A DNA stretch of 64,000 bases from Pigmentiphaga sp. H8 (GTDB lineage: Bacteria > Pseudomonadota > Gammaproteobacteria > Burkholderiales > Burkholderiaceae_B): assembly GCF_003854895.1 (NCBI RefSeq), contig NZ_CP033966.1, forward strand, positions 310,001-374,000, given 5' to 3'. Positions 56,610-64,000 of the stretch are shown here, one piece after another. The translations under genes and the position numbers were made by a program. The notes under the pieces were generated by a model that was not told the origin of the DNA, did not search any database, and saw only the letters and a list, made by a program, of their open reading frames with translations. The first letter of the stretch is position 1; every line of letters starts with the position of its first letter.

Positions 56610-58149
56610 CGGCGGGGCCACGGTCGGCCACGCCGGCCCGGCCGGGCCTGAGCAGCAGCCAGGCGGCCAGCGCCCCGGCCAGGGTCACCGCGGCCAGGAC
56701 CCGCAGCAAGGCGCTGAAGGATTCGGCGTACACCGCCACCAGCAGTGCCCGCCCTTCACCGCCCAATTGCGTGGCCGCATGCCCCAATGCCCCCGCCGCC
56801 ATATCGTTGGCCAGGGCCGGGATGGCCGCCACTGTGCCCGGCTCGTGCAGGACATGCGCCAGTCCCGACTGCGTCAGGGCCAGCAGCAGCGCCGCGGCGG
56901 CCGCCAGCGCGACCGCCTCGCCCGCGAGCCGCATGGTCGAGAAGATGCCGGTGGCCATGCCGGCGCGTTCCTTCGGCACCACGCTGACCGAGAGGTCGTC
57001 CATCAGTCCCCAGGGCAGGCCGGTACCCACGCCGATCAGCAGCATGGGCCAGACGATGGCCGTGGACTGCTGACCCAAGGGTATCGCGGCCAGCCATGCC
57101 AGGCCCGCGGCAGCCACCACCAGGCCCGCCGCGGACAGCGCGCCCGCCGGGTACCTGCGCGCCAGCATCCCCGCCAGGAACGGCACGATGGCCATGGGCA
57201 GCGACAGCGGGATCATCATCAGGCCGGCCTGGATTTCCGAATAGCCCTCGACGCCGATGAACCCGATGGGCAGGAGGATCAGCAGCACGACGAAGCACAC
57301 CGCCGTGGCGAGCGGCAGCAATTGCACGCCGACGAAGCGGCGGTAGCGGAACAGCGACAGGTCCAGCATGGGCCGGACCTGCCGCCGCTCGACGGCGACG
57401 AATGCGGCCAGCAGGGCAACCGATCCGCCCAGCAGCGCGAGCACGGCCGGACTCGACCAGCCGTACTGGGGCCCGGTCACGATGCCGAAGATCAGCAGAC
57501 ACAGCGCGGCGGTGAAGGCCGCGGTTCCCCAGGCGTCGATGCCGCGCGCACCGGGATCGCGCGTTTCGCGCATCCGCGGCACGCCGGCGAGCAGCACCAG
57601 CAGCCCGATGCCCGTGCCCGACAGGAAGATGGCCCGCCAGCCGAAGTGTTCGATCAGCAGGCCCGACCAGAGCGGGCCGAAGGCCAGGCCGACGCCGAAG
57701 GTGGTGCCCAGCAGGCTGAAGGCCCGCGTGCGCGCCGGACCGTCGAACTCCTGGGCCAGCGAGGCCGCGCCGCCTGCCATCGCCATCGCCGCCGCGATGC
57801 CTTGCGCGCCGCGCAGCAGGTCCAGCACCAGCAGGCTGGGAGCGAAGGCGGTCACGGCCGACAGCAGGGTGAAGCCCAGCACCCCCAGACGGAAGATGCG
57901 CTTGCGGCCATACTGGTCGGCCAGCGTTCCGGCCGCCAGCACGAAGCTGCCGAACGCGAGCACGAAGGCGTTCACGACCCAGGCCAGGGCGATGGGGCTG
58001 CCGCCCAGGTCCCGCGCGATGGCCGGGGTGGCCACGGCGGGACCGGTGAAGCTGAGCGGCATCATGAGCCCCGCCAGGCAGACGGCGGCCAGGACGATGG
58101 CCTGGCCGGCGGTGTCGGAACGATGGGGAGTGGAGGCGGTCGTTTCCAT
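56590..58149 (-). CDS. MFS drug efflux-type transporter (DHA2 family, 14 helices)
   Basis: A 519-residue major-facilitator exporter with about 14 membrane helices. The motif A-like loop GTLADQYGRKRIFRLG follows helix 2, and motif C-type glycines are in LLGTTFGVGLAFGPLWSG. The family usually expels drugs, dyes or toxic metabolites by proton antiport. It lies 7 bases after the SDR gene on the same strand, and both diverge from a TetR gene with two operator-like sites, so TetR probably controls them together. Confidence 0.92.
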   Translation of the reverse strand: METTASTPHRSDTAGQAIVLAAVCLAGLMMPLSFTGPAVATPAIARDLGGSPIALAWVVNAFVLAFGSFVLAAGTLADQYGRKRIFRLGVLGFTLLSAVTAFAPSLLVLDLLRGAQGIAAAMAMAGGAASLAQEFDGPARTRAFSLLGTTFGVGLAFGPLWSGLLIEHFGWRAIFLSGTGIGLLVLLAGVPRMRETRDPGARGIDAWGTAAFTAALCLLIFGIVTGPQYGWSSPAVLALLGGSVALLAAFVAVERRQVRPMLDLSLFRYRRFVGVQLLPLATAVCFVVLLILLPIGFIGVEGYSEIQAGLMMIPLSLPMAIVPFLAGMLARRYPAGALSAAGLVVAAAGLAWLAAIPLGQQSTAIVWPMLLIGVGTGLPWGLMDDLSVSVVPKERAGMATGIFSTMRLAGEAVALAAAAALLLALTQSGLAHVLHEPGTVAAIPALANDMAAGALGHAATQLGGEGRALLVAVYAESFSALLRVLAAVTLAGALAAWLLLRPGRAGVADRGPAATGSST

Positions 58150-58156
58150 GTCCGGC

Positions 58157-58897
58157 TCAGATGTTGTAGCCGCCGTCTATGGTCAGCGCGGTACCGGTGA
58201 TGAATCGGCTCTCGGCGCTTGCCAGATAGGCGACCAGCCCCGCCACGTCCTCGCCTTCGCCGTAGTGTCCCAGCGCCATCAGCGCGCGCAGGCCGTCCGC
58301 GCGTTCGCCGTCGGCCGGATTCATGTCGGTGTCGATCGGGCCGGGCTGGACCAGGTTGGCAGTGATGCCGCGCGGGCCCAGGTCGCGCGCCATGCCCTTG
58401 GTCAGGCCGATCAGCGCCGACTTGCTCATTGCATAGAGCGTCGAGCCGGGGGCCGGCACGCGATCGGCGTTGCAACTGCCGATCGTGATGATGCGGCCGC
58501 CTTGCCCCATGCGCGCCGCCGCGGCCTGGGCGCCCGTGAAGGCCGCGCGCACGTTCACCGCCATCACGCGGTCGAATTCCTCGATGGTGAAATCCTCCAG
58601 CGCCTTCCAGTAGCCGATCCCGGCGTTGCTGACCAGGATGTCGAGCTGGCCGAATTCCTCGACCACGCGCGCCACCGCCTGCGCGGGAGCGTGGGGTTCG
58701 GCGCTGTCGCTGCGCAGGGCCACGGCGCGGCGGCCCGTCTCGCGCAGTTCGCCGGCCACCGCCTCGGCCTTGTCCGGCGAACTGGCGTAGGTGATCGCCA
58801 CATCCGCGCCCTCGCGCGCCAGGCGCAACGCGATGGCCGCGCCTATGCCACGGCTCGCGCCGGTTACCAAGGCCACTTTTCCTGTCAATCGGGACAT
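58157..58897 (-). CDS. SDR family oxidoreductase
   Basis: A 246-residue short-chain dehydrogenase with an intact active site: cofactor motif GASRGIG at residues 13-19, S141, Y155 and K159 (YAMSK). The C-terminus FITGTALTIDGGYNI is standard. The ATG at 58897 follows a GGAG at good spacing; longer in-frame starts enter the operator region. It is cotranscribed with the MFS exporter under the divergent TetR. It may detoxify a reactive carbonyl or quinone substrate of the exporter, by inference. Confidence 0.9.
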   Translation of the reverse strand: MSRLTGKVALVTGASRGIGAAIALRLAREGADVAITYASSPDKAEAVAGELRETGRRAVALRSDSAEPHAPAQAVARVVEEFGQLDILVSNAGIGYWKALEDFTIEEFDRVMAVNVRAAFTGAQAAAARMGQGGRIITIGSCNADRVPAPGSTLYAMSKSALIGLTKGMARDLGPRGITANLVQPGPIDTDMNPADGERADGLRALMALGHYGEGEDVAGLVAYLASAESRFITGTALTIDGGYNI

Positions 58898-58914
58898 GCT
58901 GTGCTCCATTTCCG

Positions 58915-58926
58915 TAATGATCGTTA
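58915..58926. promoter_or_regulatory. TetR operator site 1 (proximal to SDR)
   Basis: TAATGATCGTTA differs in one position from the symmetric TAACGATCGTTA. A second site with one different mismatch lies 55 bases away at 58970-58981. They flank the divergent TetR and SDR-MFS promoters. Confidence 0.6.
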
Positions 58927-58969
58927 TAAAATGATCCATGACCTCTTCACGGAGCGTCAAGGATTTTTA

Positions 58970-58981
58970 TATCGATCGTTA
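58970..58981. promoter_or_regulatory. TetR operator site 2 (proximal to TetR)
   Basis: TATCGATCGTTA differs in one position from the symmetric TAACGATCGTTA and ends 15 bases before the TetR start. It is the partner of the site at 58915-58926. Confidence 0.6.
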
Positions 58982-58996
58982 CAAAAAAGGTGCGAT

Positions 58997-59590
58997 ATGG
59001 CTGAACGGGGACGCCCGCGCGGCTTCGACCGCGACGCTGCCTTGCAGCGGGCAATGGAAGTTTTCTGGGAGCGTGGCTATGAAGGCACGTCGCTGTCGGA
59101 TCTGACGACGGCGATGGGCATCAACGCGCCCAGCCTGTACGGGGCCTTCGGCGGCAAGGAGGCCTTGTTCCGGGAGGCCGTGGAACGCTACCGCCACACC
59201 GATGGCGGGATGACCGACGTGGCGCTGCGCGAGGGCAAGACCGCGCGGGCGGCGGTCGAAGGCATGCTGATGGCCGCCGCGACGGCGCTGACGCTGCCGG
59301 GCAAGCCCAAGGGATGCTTCATGGTGCTGGGGGCGACCAATTGCACGCCGGCCAATCAAGGCATGGCGGCTTTCCTGCGGAGCCATCGGCTGGCCTCGAC
59401 CCAGCACGTGCGCGAACGCCTGGAGCAGGGCGTGGCCGATGGGGAGCTGTCGCCGGAGGTCGACCTGGACACCCTGGCCCGGTATTTCACGACGGTCGTG
59501 CAGGGGATGTCGCTGCAGGCCAGGGACGGCGTCAAGCGCGGGGAGCTGGAGCGGGTGGCCCGCGCGGCGATGGCGATCTGGCCCGCCTAG
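58997..59590 (+). CDS. TetR family transcriptional regulator
   Basis: A 197-residue TetR protein. The helix-turn-helix is in GTSLSDLTTAMGINAPSLYGAFGGKEALF. The start is at ATG 58997, after AAGG. The group resembles regulators of oxidoreductase/exporter pairs (RGRPRGFDRDAAL N-terminus). It diverges from SDR-MFS with two operator-like sites between and converges on the molybdenum hydroxylase genes over a terminator hairpin. Confidence 0.92.
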   Translation: MAERGRPRGFDRDAALQRAMEVFWERGYEGTSLSDLTTAMGINAPSLYGAFGGKEALFREAVERYRHTDGGMTDVALREGKTARAAVEGMLMAAATALTLPGKPKGCFMVLGATNCTPANQGMAAFLRSHRLASTQHVRERLEQGVADGELSPEVDLDTLARYFTTVVQGMSLQARDGVKRGELERVARAAMAIWPA

Positions 59591-59593
59591 GCG

Positions 59594-59623
59594 GAGGCTT
59601 CCCCCGGAAGGGAAGCCTCGTTT
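59594..59623. terminator. Hairpin between convergent TetR and molybdenum hydroxylase genes
   Basis: GAGGCTTCCC (59594-59603) pairs with GGGAAGCCTC (59610-59619) around CCGGAA, then GTTT. It probably ends TetR transcription and may also serve the opposite gene. Confidence 0.6.
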
Positions 59624-59624
59624 C

Positions 59625-61766
59625 CTACACCAGTTCGTACCCGTGCCGCGACAGCGGCAACGACCGGATGCGTTCGCCCGTGGCGGCGAACAGCGCATTG
59701 GCCAGCGCCGGCGCCAGCGTCGGCACCGCCGATTCGCCCACGCCGCCGATGCGCTCGCCGCTGGGGGCCAGCACGGCCTCGAACGGCGGCACCTGCGACA
59801 GGTACAGCAGCGGATAGTCGTGGAAGTTCGACTGCTGCACGGCGCCGTCGCGGATGGTGATGTCGCCCGACATGGCGGCGGTCAGGCCCCAGATGCTGGC
59901 GCCTTCGAGCTGGCGTTCCACCGTGGCGGGGTTGATGACGGTGCCGCAGTCGATGGCGTTGACGATGCGGTGCAGCGTGATTTGCTTGTCCTTCACCGAC
60001 AGCTCCACCATCGTGGCGCACAGCGAGCCCCAGGCCTCGGTGATCGCCAGGCCCTGGAAGCGCCCGGCGGCGGCCTTGCCCCAGCCCGCCTGCTCGCCCA
60101 GCCTGCGCAGCAGCGTGGCGTGGCGAGGACGGCTGGCCAGCATGGCGAGCCGGAATTGCAGCGGGTCGCGCTGCTGGCGCGCGGCCAGTTCGTCGATGAA
60201 GCTTTCGGCGAAGAAGGTGTTCTGCGTGTAGCCCACCCCGCGCCAGAAGCCCACCGGTATCGCCGTGTTGACCATCGCATAGCGCACGGCGAAGTGGGGC
60301 AGGTCGTAGATCAGGTCGACCGCGCCTTCGACCGACTTGGGATCGATGCCGCCCTTGACCCGGTCGGTGAAGTTGCGGATGTAGATCGACGAGCAGGACA
60401 GCCGGGCCTCCAGCGCCAGGATGTTGCCGTCCTTGCCGGGAGCCATGGTGGCGCTCAGGCGGGCCGCGGCGGCGGGGCGGTAGAAGTCGTGGCGGATGTC
60501 TTCCTCGCGCGACCAGATCAGCTTGACCGGACGGCCCACCGCCTTGGAGGCCAGCGCGGCCTGGGTGAAGACGTCGAATTCCTCGCGCCGGCCGAAGCCG
60601 CCGCCCACCAGGGTCGAGTGCACGGTGATGCGGTCGGCGGGCAGTCCCAGCGCCGGTGCCAGGCGTTCGGCGATCTCGCCGCAGACCTGGGTGGGGCCCC
60701 ACAGCTCGGCCTTGCCGCCGCGCACGTCGGCGGTGGCGTTCATGGGTTCCATGGTGGCGTGTGCCAGGTACGGCACCTCGTACTCGGCGCTGTAGACGGT
60801 CTCGCCTTGCAGGTGTTGGTCGGGGTTGCCGACACGCCGCGCCTCGGCCGTCGCGTTGCGCGCCGCTTCGCGGTAGCCCTGCATCAACGCGTCGCCGTCC
60901 AGCGGCGTGCCGTCCGGCATCCGCCATTCGGGCTCGAGGGCGAGCACGCCCTGGCGCGCGGTCCAGTAGCTGTCGCCCAGTACGATCACCGCGTCATGCA
61001 GCGGGACCACGTGCTTGACGCCGCGCACCGCCAGGGCCGGCTTGGCATCGACCTTGGCCAGCTTGCCGCCGAACGCGGGGCAGGCCACGATGGTGCCGAT
61101 CAGCATGCCCTCGCGCTTGACGTCCACGCCGAAGGTCGCGGCGCCGCGCGTCTTCTCGGGGATGTCGAGGCGGTCGATCGAATGGCCGATCAGTTTCCAG
61201 TCGCGCGGTTCCTTCAGGACCACGTTGGCCGGGCGGGGCAGGGCGGCCGCGCGCGCGGCCAGTTCGCCGTAGCCGAGCGTGCGGCCGCTGGGCGTGTGGC
61301 GGACCAGGCCCTGGGAGGCCAGGCATTCGGCCACGGGCACCTTCCACGTTTGCGCCGCGGCTTCGCGCAGCATCTCGCGGGCGGTGGCGCCGATGCGCCG
61401 CAGCGGCTCGAACGACCAGCGGGCCGAGGTGCTGCTGGAGGTGGCCTGCACCTTGAAGATGCGGTTGGCGTAGACCGGGTCGGTGGGGGCCAGTTCGGCC
61501 CGCACGCGGGTCCAGTCGCATTCGAGTTCCTCGGCGACCAGCATGGGCGCGGAGGTCGTCACGCCCTGGCCCAGTTCGGCCGACGGCACCATGATGGTGA
61601 CTTCGCCATCGGTGGCGATGCGCAGCCAGGCGTTGACGTCGTCCGGGTCGCGCGCGGGCGCGCCGGCGGCCTGGACCACGGGGATGCGAAAGCCCAGCAC
61701 CAGTCCGGCCGACACGGCGCCGGCCGCCTGCAGGAACTGGCGGCGATTGACGGCGGGCGCGTTCAT
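59625..61766 (-). CDS. Molybdopterin-binding large subunit, xanthine dehydrogenase/isoquinoline oxidoreductase type
   Basis: A 713-residue molybdenum hydroxylase large subunit with a twin-arginine signal (R8-R9 in NRRQFLQAAGAVSAG), so it is exported folded to the periplasm. Family motifs include VSAELGQG-like VPSAELGQGVTTSAP, the WxxPYLAHATMEPMNATA segment, VGGGFGRR and VGESAVPTLAPALANAL with the catalytic Glu. The two-subunit form with a small 2Fe-2S partner and no FAD subunit is that of isoquinoline 1-oxidoreductase and aldehyde oxidases. No cytochrome c electron acceptor gene is next to it. It overlaps the small-subunit stop (ATGA). Confidence 0.92.
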   Translation of the reverse strand: MNAPAVNRRQFLQAAGAVSAGLVLGFRIPVVQAAGAPARDPDDVNAWLRIATDGEVTIMVPSAELGQGVTTSAPMLVAEELECDWTRVRAELAPTDPVYANRIFKVQATSSSTSARWSFEPLRRIGATAREMLREAAAQTWKVPVAECLASQGLVRHTPSGRTLGYGELAARAAALPRPANVVLKEPRDWKLIGHSIDRLDIPEKTRGAATFGVDVKREGMLIGTIVACPAFGGKLAKVDAKPALAVRGVKHVVPLHDAVIVLGDSYWTARQGVLALEPEWRMPDGTPLDGDALMQGYREAARNATAEARRVGNPDQHLQGETVYSAEYEVPYLAHATMEPMNATADVRGGKAELWGPTQVCGEIAERLAPALGLPADRITVHSTLVGGGFGRREEFDVFTQAALASKAVGRPVKLIWSREEDIRHDFYRPAAAARLSATMAPGKDGNILALEARLSCSSIYIRNFTDRVKGGIDPKSVEGAVDLIYDLPHFAVRYAMVNTAIPVGFWRGVGYTQNTFFAESFIDELAARQQRDPLQFRLAMLASRPRHATLLRRLGEQAGWGKAAAGRFQGLAITEAWGSLCATMVELSVKDKQITLHRIVNAIDCGTVINPATVERQLEGASIWGLTAAMSGDITIRDGAVQQSNFHDYPLLYLSQVPPFEAVLAPSGERIGGVGESAVPTLAPALANALFAATGERIRSLPLSRHGYELV

Positions 61767-62230
61767 GATTGGCCCCCGTTGGTGGCCGCGGCCACGCGCA
61801 GGATGGCGCGCTCGACGCGCGGATAGGTGCCGCAGCGGCACAGGTTGCTGATGCCGTCGTGGATGTCCTGGCGCGTGGGCGTGGGGTTTTCCTTCAGCAG
61901 GGCGCAGGCGGCCATGATCATGCCCGACTGGCAATATCCGCATTGGGGGACCTGCTCGGCGATCCACGCCGCCTGCACGGGATGCGTGCCGTCCTTGGAC
62001 AGGCCTTCGATGGTGGTGATGTCGGCGTCCAGCACGGTGCCGACCGGCGTGACGCACGACCGCGTGGCCTTGCCGTCGACGTGCACCGTACAGGCGCCGC
62101 ACAGGCCCATGCCGCAACCGAACTTGGTGCCGGTATAGCCAAGGTAGTCGCGCAGTACCCACAGCAGGGGCATGTCGCCGTCGGCGTCGACGGCGAGGGG
62201 CTCGCCGTTGACCTTGAGCTGCAATTTCAT
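61763..62230 (-). CDS. 2Fe-2S small subunit of the molybdenum hydroxylase
   Basis: A 155-residue two-cluster ferredoxin-type subunit. The plant-type cluster ligands are C39, C44, C47 and C59, and the second cluster ligands are C97, C100, C131 and C133. It has no export signal and probably crosses the membrane bound to the Tat-targeted large subunit. GGAGGAGA precedes the ATG at 62230. It is the first gene of the pair and diverges from a LysR gene. Confidence 0.95.
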   Translation of the reverse strand: MKLQLKVNGEPLAVDADGDMPLLWVLRDYLGYTGTKFGCGMGLCGACTVHVDGKATRSCVTPVGTVLDADITTIEGLSKDGTHPVQAAWIAEQVPQCGYCQSGMIMAACALLKENPTPTRQDIHDGISNLCRCGTYPRVERAILRVAAATNGGQS

Positions 62231-62319
62231 AGGATCTCCTCCCGGCCTGCAGGCCGGCTGTCCGGCGCCGAGTATCGGCGAGTCCGCGCGGCCGGGACAA
62301 TCGACTTGTTTTGGCATGA

Positions 62320-62340
62320 CCTGTGAGGCAGAATCACAGG
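62320..62340. promoter_or_regulatory. Candidate LysR operator abutting the start codon
   Basis: CCTGTGA (62320-62326) and TCACAGG (62334-62340) form a perfect inverted repeat with 7 spacer bases. The repeat ends directly at the LysR ATG at 62341. It could repress LysR by covering the ribosome site region as DNA and control the divergent molybdenum hydroxylase genes. Confidence 0.5.
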
Positions 62341-63273
62341 ATGGTTCGCCGCCTTCCCTCCATGCAGATCCTGCAGGCATTCACCACCACGGCCCGCTAC
62401 GGCAGCATGACGCGCGCGGCGGACGCCTTGTACGTCACGCACGGGGCCATCAGCCGGCATATCCGTTCGCTGGAGGATCAGCTGGGTTGCGAGCTGTTCC
62501 AGCGCGCCGGCCGCCAGGTCGAGCTCACGCCCGCGGGGCGGCAGCTGGCCGACGGGCTGGAAAGCGCGCTGCGCGCGGTCGAGGCCTCGCTCACGGACGC
62601 GGCCGAACGCCGCAAGCGTGACCGCTCGTCACTGAACGTCAACGTCAGCCCGGAACTCGCGGGGGCCTGGCTCGTCCCGCGCCTGTCGCAGTTGCGCGCG
62701 GCCCTGCCGGAACTCGACCTTTCCATCGCCACGACCACCGACGATCCGGACTTCGAGCGGGCGGACCTGGACGTCGGCCTGCGCTATGCGGCCGCGCCCT
62801 TCACGGGCTACCAGTGCGCCAAGCTGTTGGATGACGAGATAGTCGTGGTTTGCAGTCCCGAGTTCGCGCAGCGGCATTCCGGCATGCGCATCGATGACGT
62901 CGCCCGGCTGCCGAGGCTGAGGCACGCGCGCTTTCGCTGGTCGCAATGGGGCGCCGCGGCGGGCGTGGAACTGGACGAGCCAGAGGACGGTATCGTGTTC
63001 GACAACCGGGCGCTGATGGCCGAGGCAGCGGCCAGCGGCCTCGGGCTCGCGCTGACCCGGGCGCTGCTGGTGCGCGACGCGCTGGCGGCGGGACGGCTGG
63101 TGCGTCCGCTGGCCGCGTGTTTTCCGGCCAGCGTCAATTGCTACATCGTCTGGCGCGGGGACAATCCCAAGCAGGAGCTGATACGCCGCTTCGCCCGGTG
63201 GCTGCGCAACGCGGCGCTGCCTCCTGGCGCGCCGCTCCCGTCCGAACGCGGCGTGTTTCCGGACCAGGCCTGA
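62341..63273 (+). CDS. LysR family transcriptional regulator (GcvA-like)
   Basis: A 310-residue LysR protein. The start MVRRLPSMQILQAF matches the GcvA-type N-terminus RRLPSLQALRAF, so ATG 62341 is preferred over an upstream in-frame GTG at 62323. The helix-turn-helix includes ADALYVTHGAISRHIRSLED. It diverges from the molybdenum hydroxylase genes and very probably regulates them. It converges with the deaminase gene 25 bases downstream. Confidence 0.92.
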   Translation: MVRRLPSMQILQAFTTTARYGSMTRAADALYVTHGAISRHIRSLEDQLGCELFQRAGRQVELTPAGRQLADGLESALRAVEASLTDAAERRKRDRSSLNVNVSPELAGAWLVPRLSQLRAALPELDLSIATTTDDPDFERADLDVGLRYAAAPFTGYQCAKLLDDEIVVVCSPEFAQRHSGMRIDDVARLPRLRHARFRWSQWGAAAGVELDEPEDGIVFDNRALMAEAAASGLGLALTRALLVRDALAAGRLVRPLAACFPASVNCYIVWRGDNPKQELIRRFARWLRNAALPPGAPLPSERGVFPDQA

Positions 63274-63298
63274 CGGCCGGGACCGGCATGGGGGCGCT

Positions 63299-63766
63299 TC
63301 AAGCCCGTTCTATGGTCGCGGCGCGCCACGACTCGTACAACTGCGGCGCGGGCGAGATCGGATGGTGGACGATGCGGATGGACTGTTCGGACAGCGGCAG
63401 GGCCAGTTCGCGGTAGACGGGCGCGGACGACAACCCGTAGGGTTCGGCGTCGTCGTTCGAGTAGGCGTAGACGACCTCGCGTATGCCGGTCATGTGGATC
63501 GCGGCCAGGCACATCGGGCAGGGCTGCGCGCTGGCGTACACCACGCAGCCGTCCAGGCGCGGTGACTCCAGCGCGCGGCAGGCCGCGCGGATGGCGGACA
63601 GTTCGGCGTGGGCGGTGGGGTCGGCGCACGAGAGTATCTGGTTGACCCCGGTGCCGATGACCGAACCGTTCCTGACGATGACCGCGCCGAAGGGGCGGCC
63701 GCCGCATTCCGCGTTCTTGCGGGCGAGATCGACCGCCATGCGCAGGAAATGCTCGGGCATGTTCAT
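63299..63766 (-). CDS. Nucleoside deaminase (CMP/dCMP-guanine deaminase family)
   Basis: A 155-residue zinc deaminase. The zinc and catalytic residues are H53 and E55 in TAHAELSAIR, and C83 and C86 in QPCPMC. The family includes tRNA adenosine deaminases and guanine or cytosine deaminases; the short length and NPTAHAE-like PTAHAEL motif fit guanine/nucleoside deaminase more than TadA. GGGAGA precedes the ATG at 63766. It lies 38 bases after a cut-off gene on the same strand. Confidence 0.9.
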   Translation of the reverse strand: MNMPEHFLRMAVDLARKNAECGGRPFGAVIVRNGSVIGTGVNQILSCADPTAHAELSAIRAACRALESPRLDGCVVYASAQPCPMCLAAIHMTGIREVVYAYSNDDAEPYGLSSAPVYRELALPLSEQSIRIVHHPISPAPQLYESWRAATIERA

Positions 63767-63804
63767 GTTGCTGTCTCCCAATGAGGCCGGGTCGGCCGGT
63801 GTCT

Positions 63805-64000
63805 TCAAGCGTTCAGTTCCTTCCACCGCCGGTAGACTTCGATCGCATCCTGGTGTCCCTGCCGCACCATGGGCAGCCGCCGCTCGTCCATGGGCTTGGC
63901 GAATTCGGCGTAGAGCGTATCGAGTTCGAAGTACTTGCGGTCGTCCCGGTAGAACGGCGCATAGTCTTCGCGGGTGGTGATGTAGATCACCTGCCTTGGG
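63805..64000 (-). CDS. C-terminal part of an unidentified protein (cut by the right edge)
   Basis: The frame enters from the right edge and stops at 63805. About 65 residues are visible, ending VRQGHQDAIEVYRRWKELNA. I do not recognise the family. The aromatic and acidic content (REDYAPFYRDDRKYFELDTLY) and lack of membrane segments suggest a soluble domain. It is upstream of the deaminase on the same strand and may be in its operon. Confidence 0.6.
   Translation of the reverse strand, partial: PRQVIYITTREDYAPFYRDDRKYFELDTLYAEFAKPMDERRLPMVRQGHQDAIEVYRRWKELNA

Noticed and set aside
1..64000. CRISPR arrays, insertion sequences, integrases or prophage genes
   Set aside because: No regularly spaced direct repeats and no transposase, recombinase or phage structural domains were seen.

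Overview
The window is about two thirds G+C and densely coded. It looks like a chromosomal segment of a betaproteobacterium of the Alcaligenaceae, most likely a Bordetella or Achromobacter species. The reasons are the core gene order (gatCAB divergent from mreBCD-mrdA-rodA; mutM-mutY; lolB-ispE-tRNA-Gln-prs-rplY-pth), four Bug-type periplasmic binding proteins, many IclR and LysR regulators beside small catabolic operons, and a GC-rich interspersed repeat present three times.

Layout. 1-6442 is a catabolic patch: a cut-off RraA-like aldolase, IclR and LysR regulators, and a minus-strand RidA-Bug-fumarylacetoacetase set with another LysR and an SDR dehydrogenase. 6562-16563 is core: a histidine phosphatase, gatCAB for Gln-tRNA formation, and the rod-shape genes mreB, mreC, mreD, mrdA and rodA. 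16585-23718 holds two more Bug-centred patches, NIPSNAP-Bug-SMP30 with a divergent IclR and leuC-leuD-Bug with a divergent GntR. 23729-31921 is core again (mutY, mutM, a TPR lipoprotein-partner protein, lolB, ispE, tRNA-Gln, prs, rplY, pth). 31914-47294 is an accessory block between pth and ychF, genes that are neighbours in many proteobacteria. 47390-51530 has ychF, a GST, LysR regulators and a small secreted protein. 51730-56609 is a chaperone-usher fimbrial operon. 56590-63273 holds an MFS-SDR pair under a TetR, and a two-subunit periplasmic molybdenum hydroxylase under a LysR. The window ends with a nucleoside deaminase and a cut-off gene.

The most distinctive unit is the operon at 33768-44764. 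It encodes a peptide-type ABC transporter (binding protein, permease, fused permease-ATPase, ATPase), an outer-membrane porin, a Rieske oxygenase, a fumarylacetoacetase-like hydrolase, a RidA deaminase and a gamma-glutamyltransferase-like Ntn hydrolase without a signal peptide. A MarR gene follows, and a dense set of palindromes lies in front. Together these look like one route that imports and degrades an amide- or peptide-linked aromatic compound; the substrate is not known. The second gene of its hydrolase series carries a perfect 44-bp palindrome inside the coding sequence.

No gene-free stretch longer than about 265 bases exists; the largest gaps (31066-31327, 10491-10703, 33556-33767, 51531-51729) are described as repeats, terminators or regulatory regions where something is visible. 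No insertion sequence, CRISPR array, rRNA or prophage was seen.
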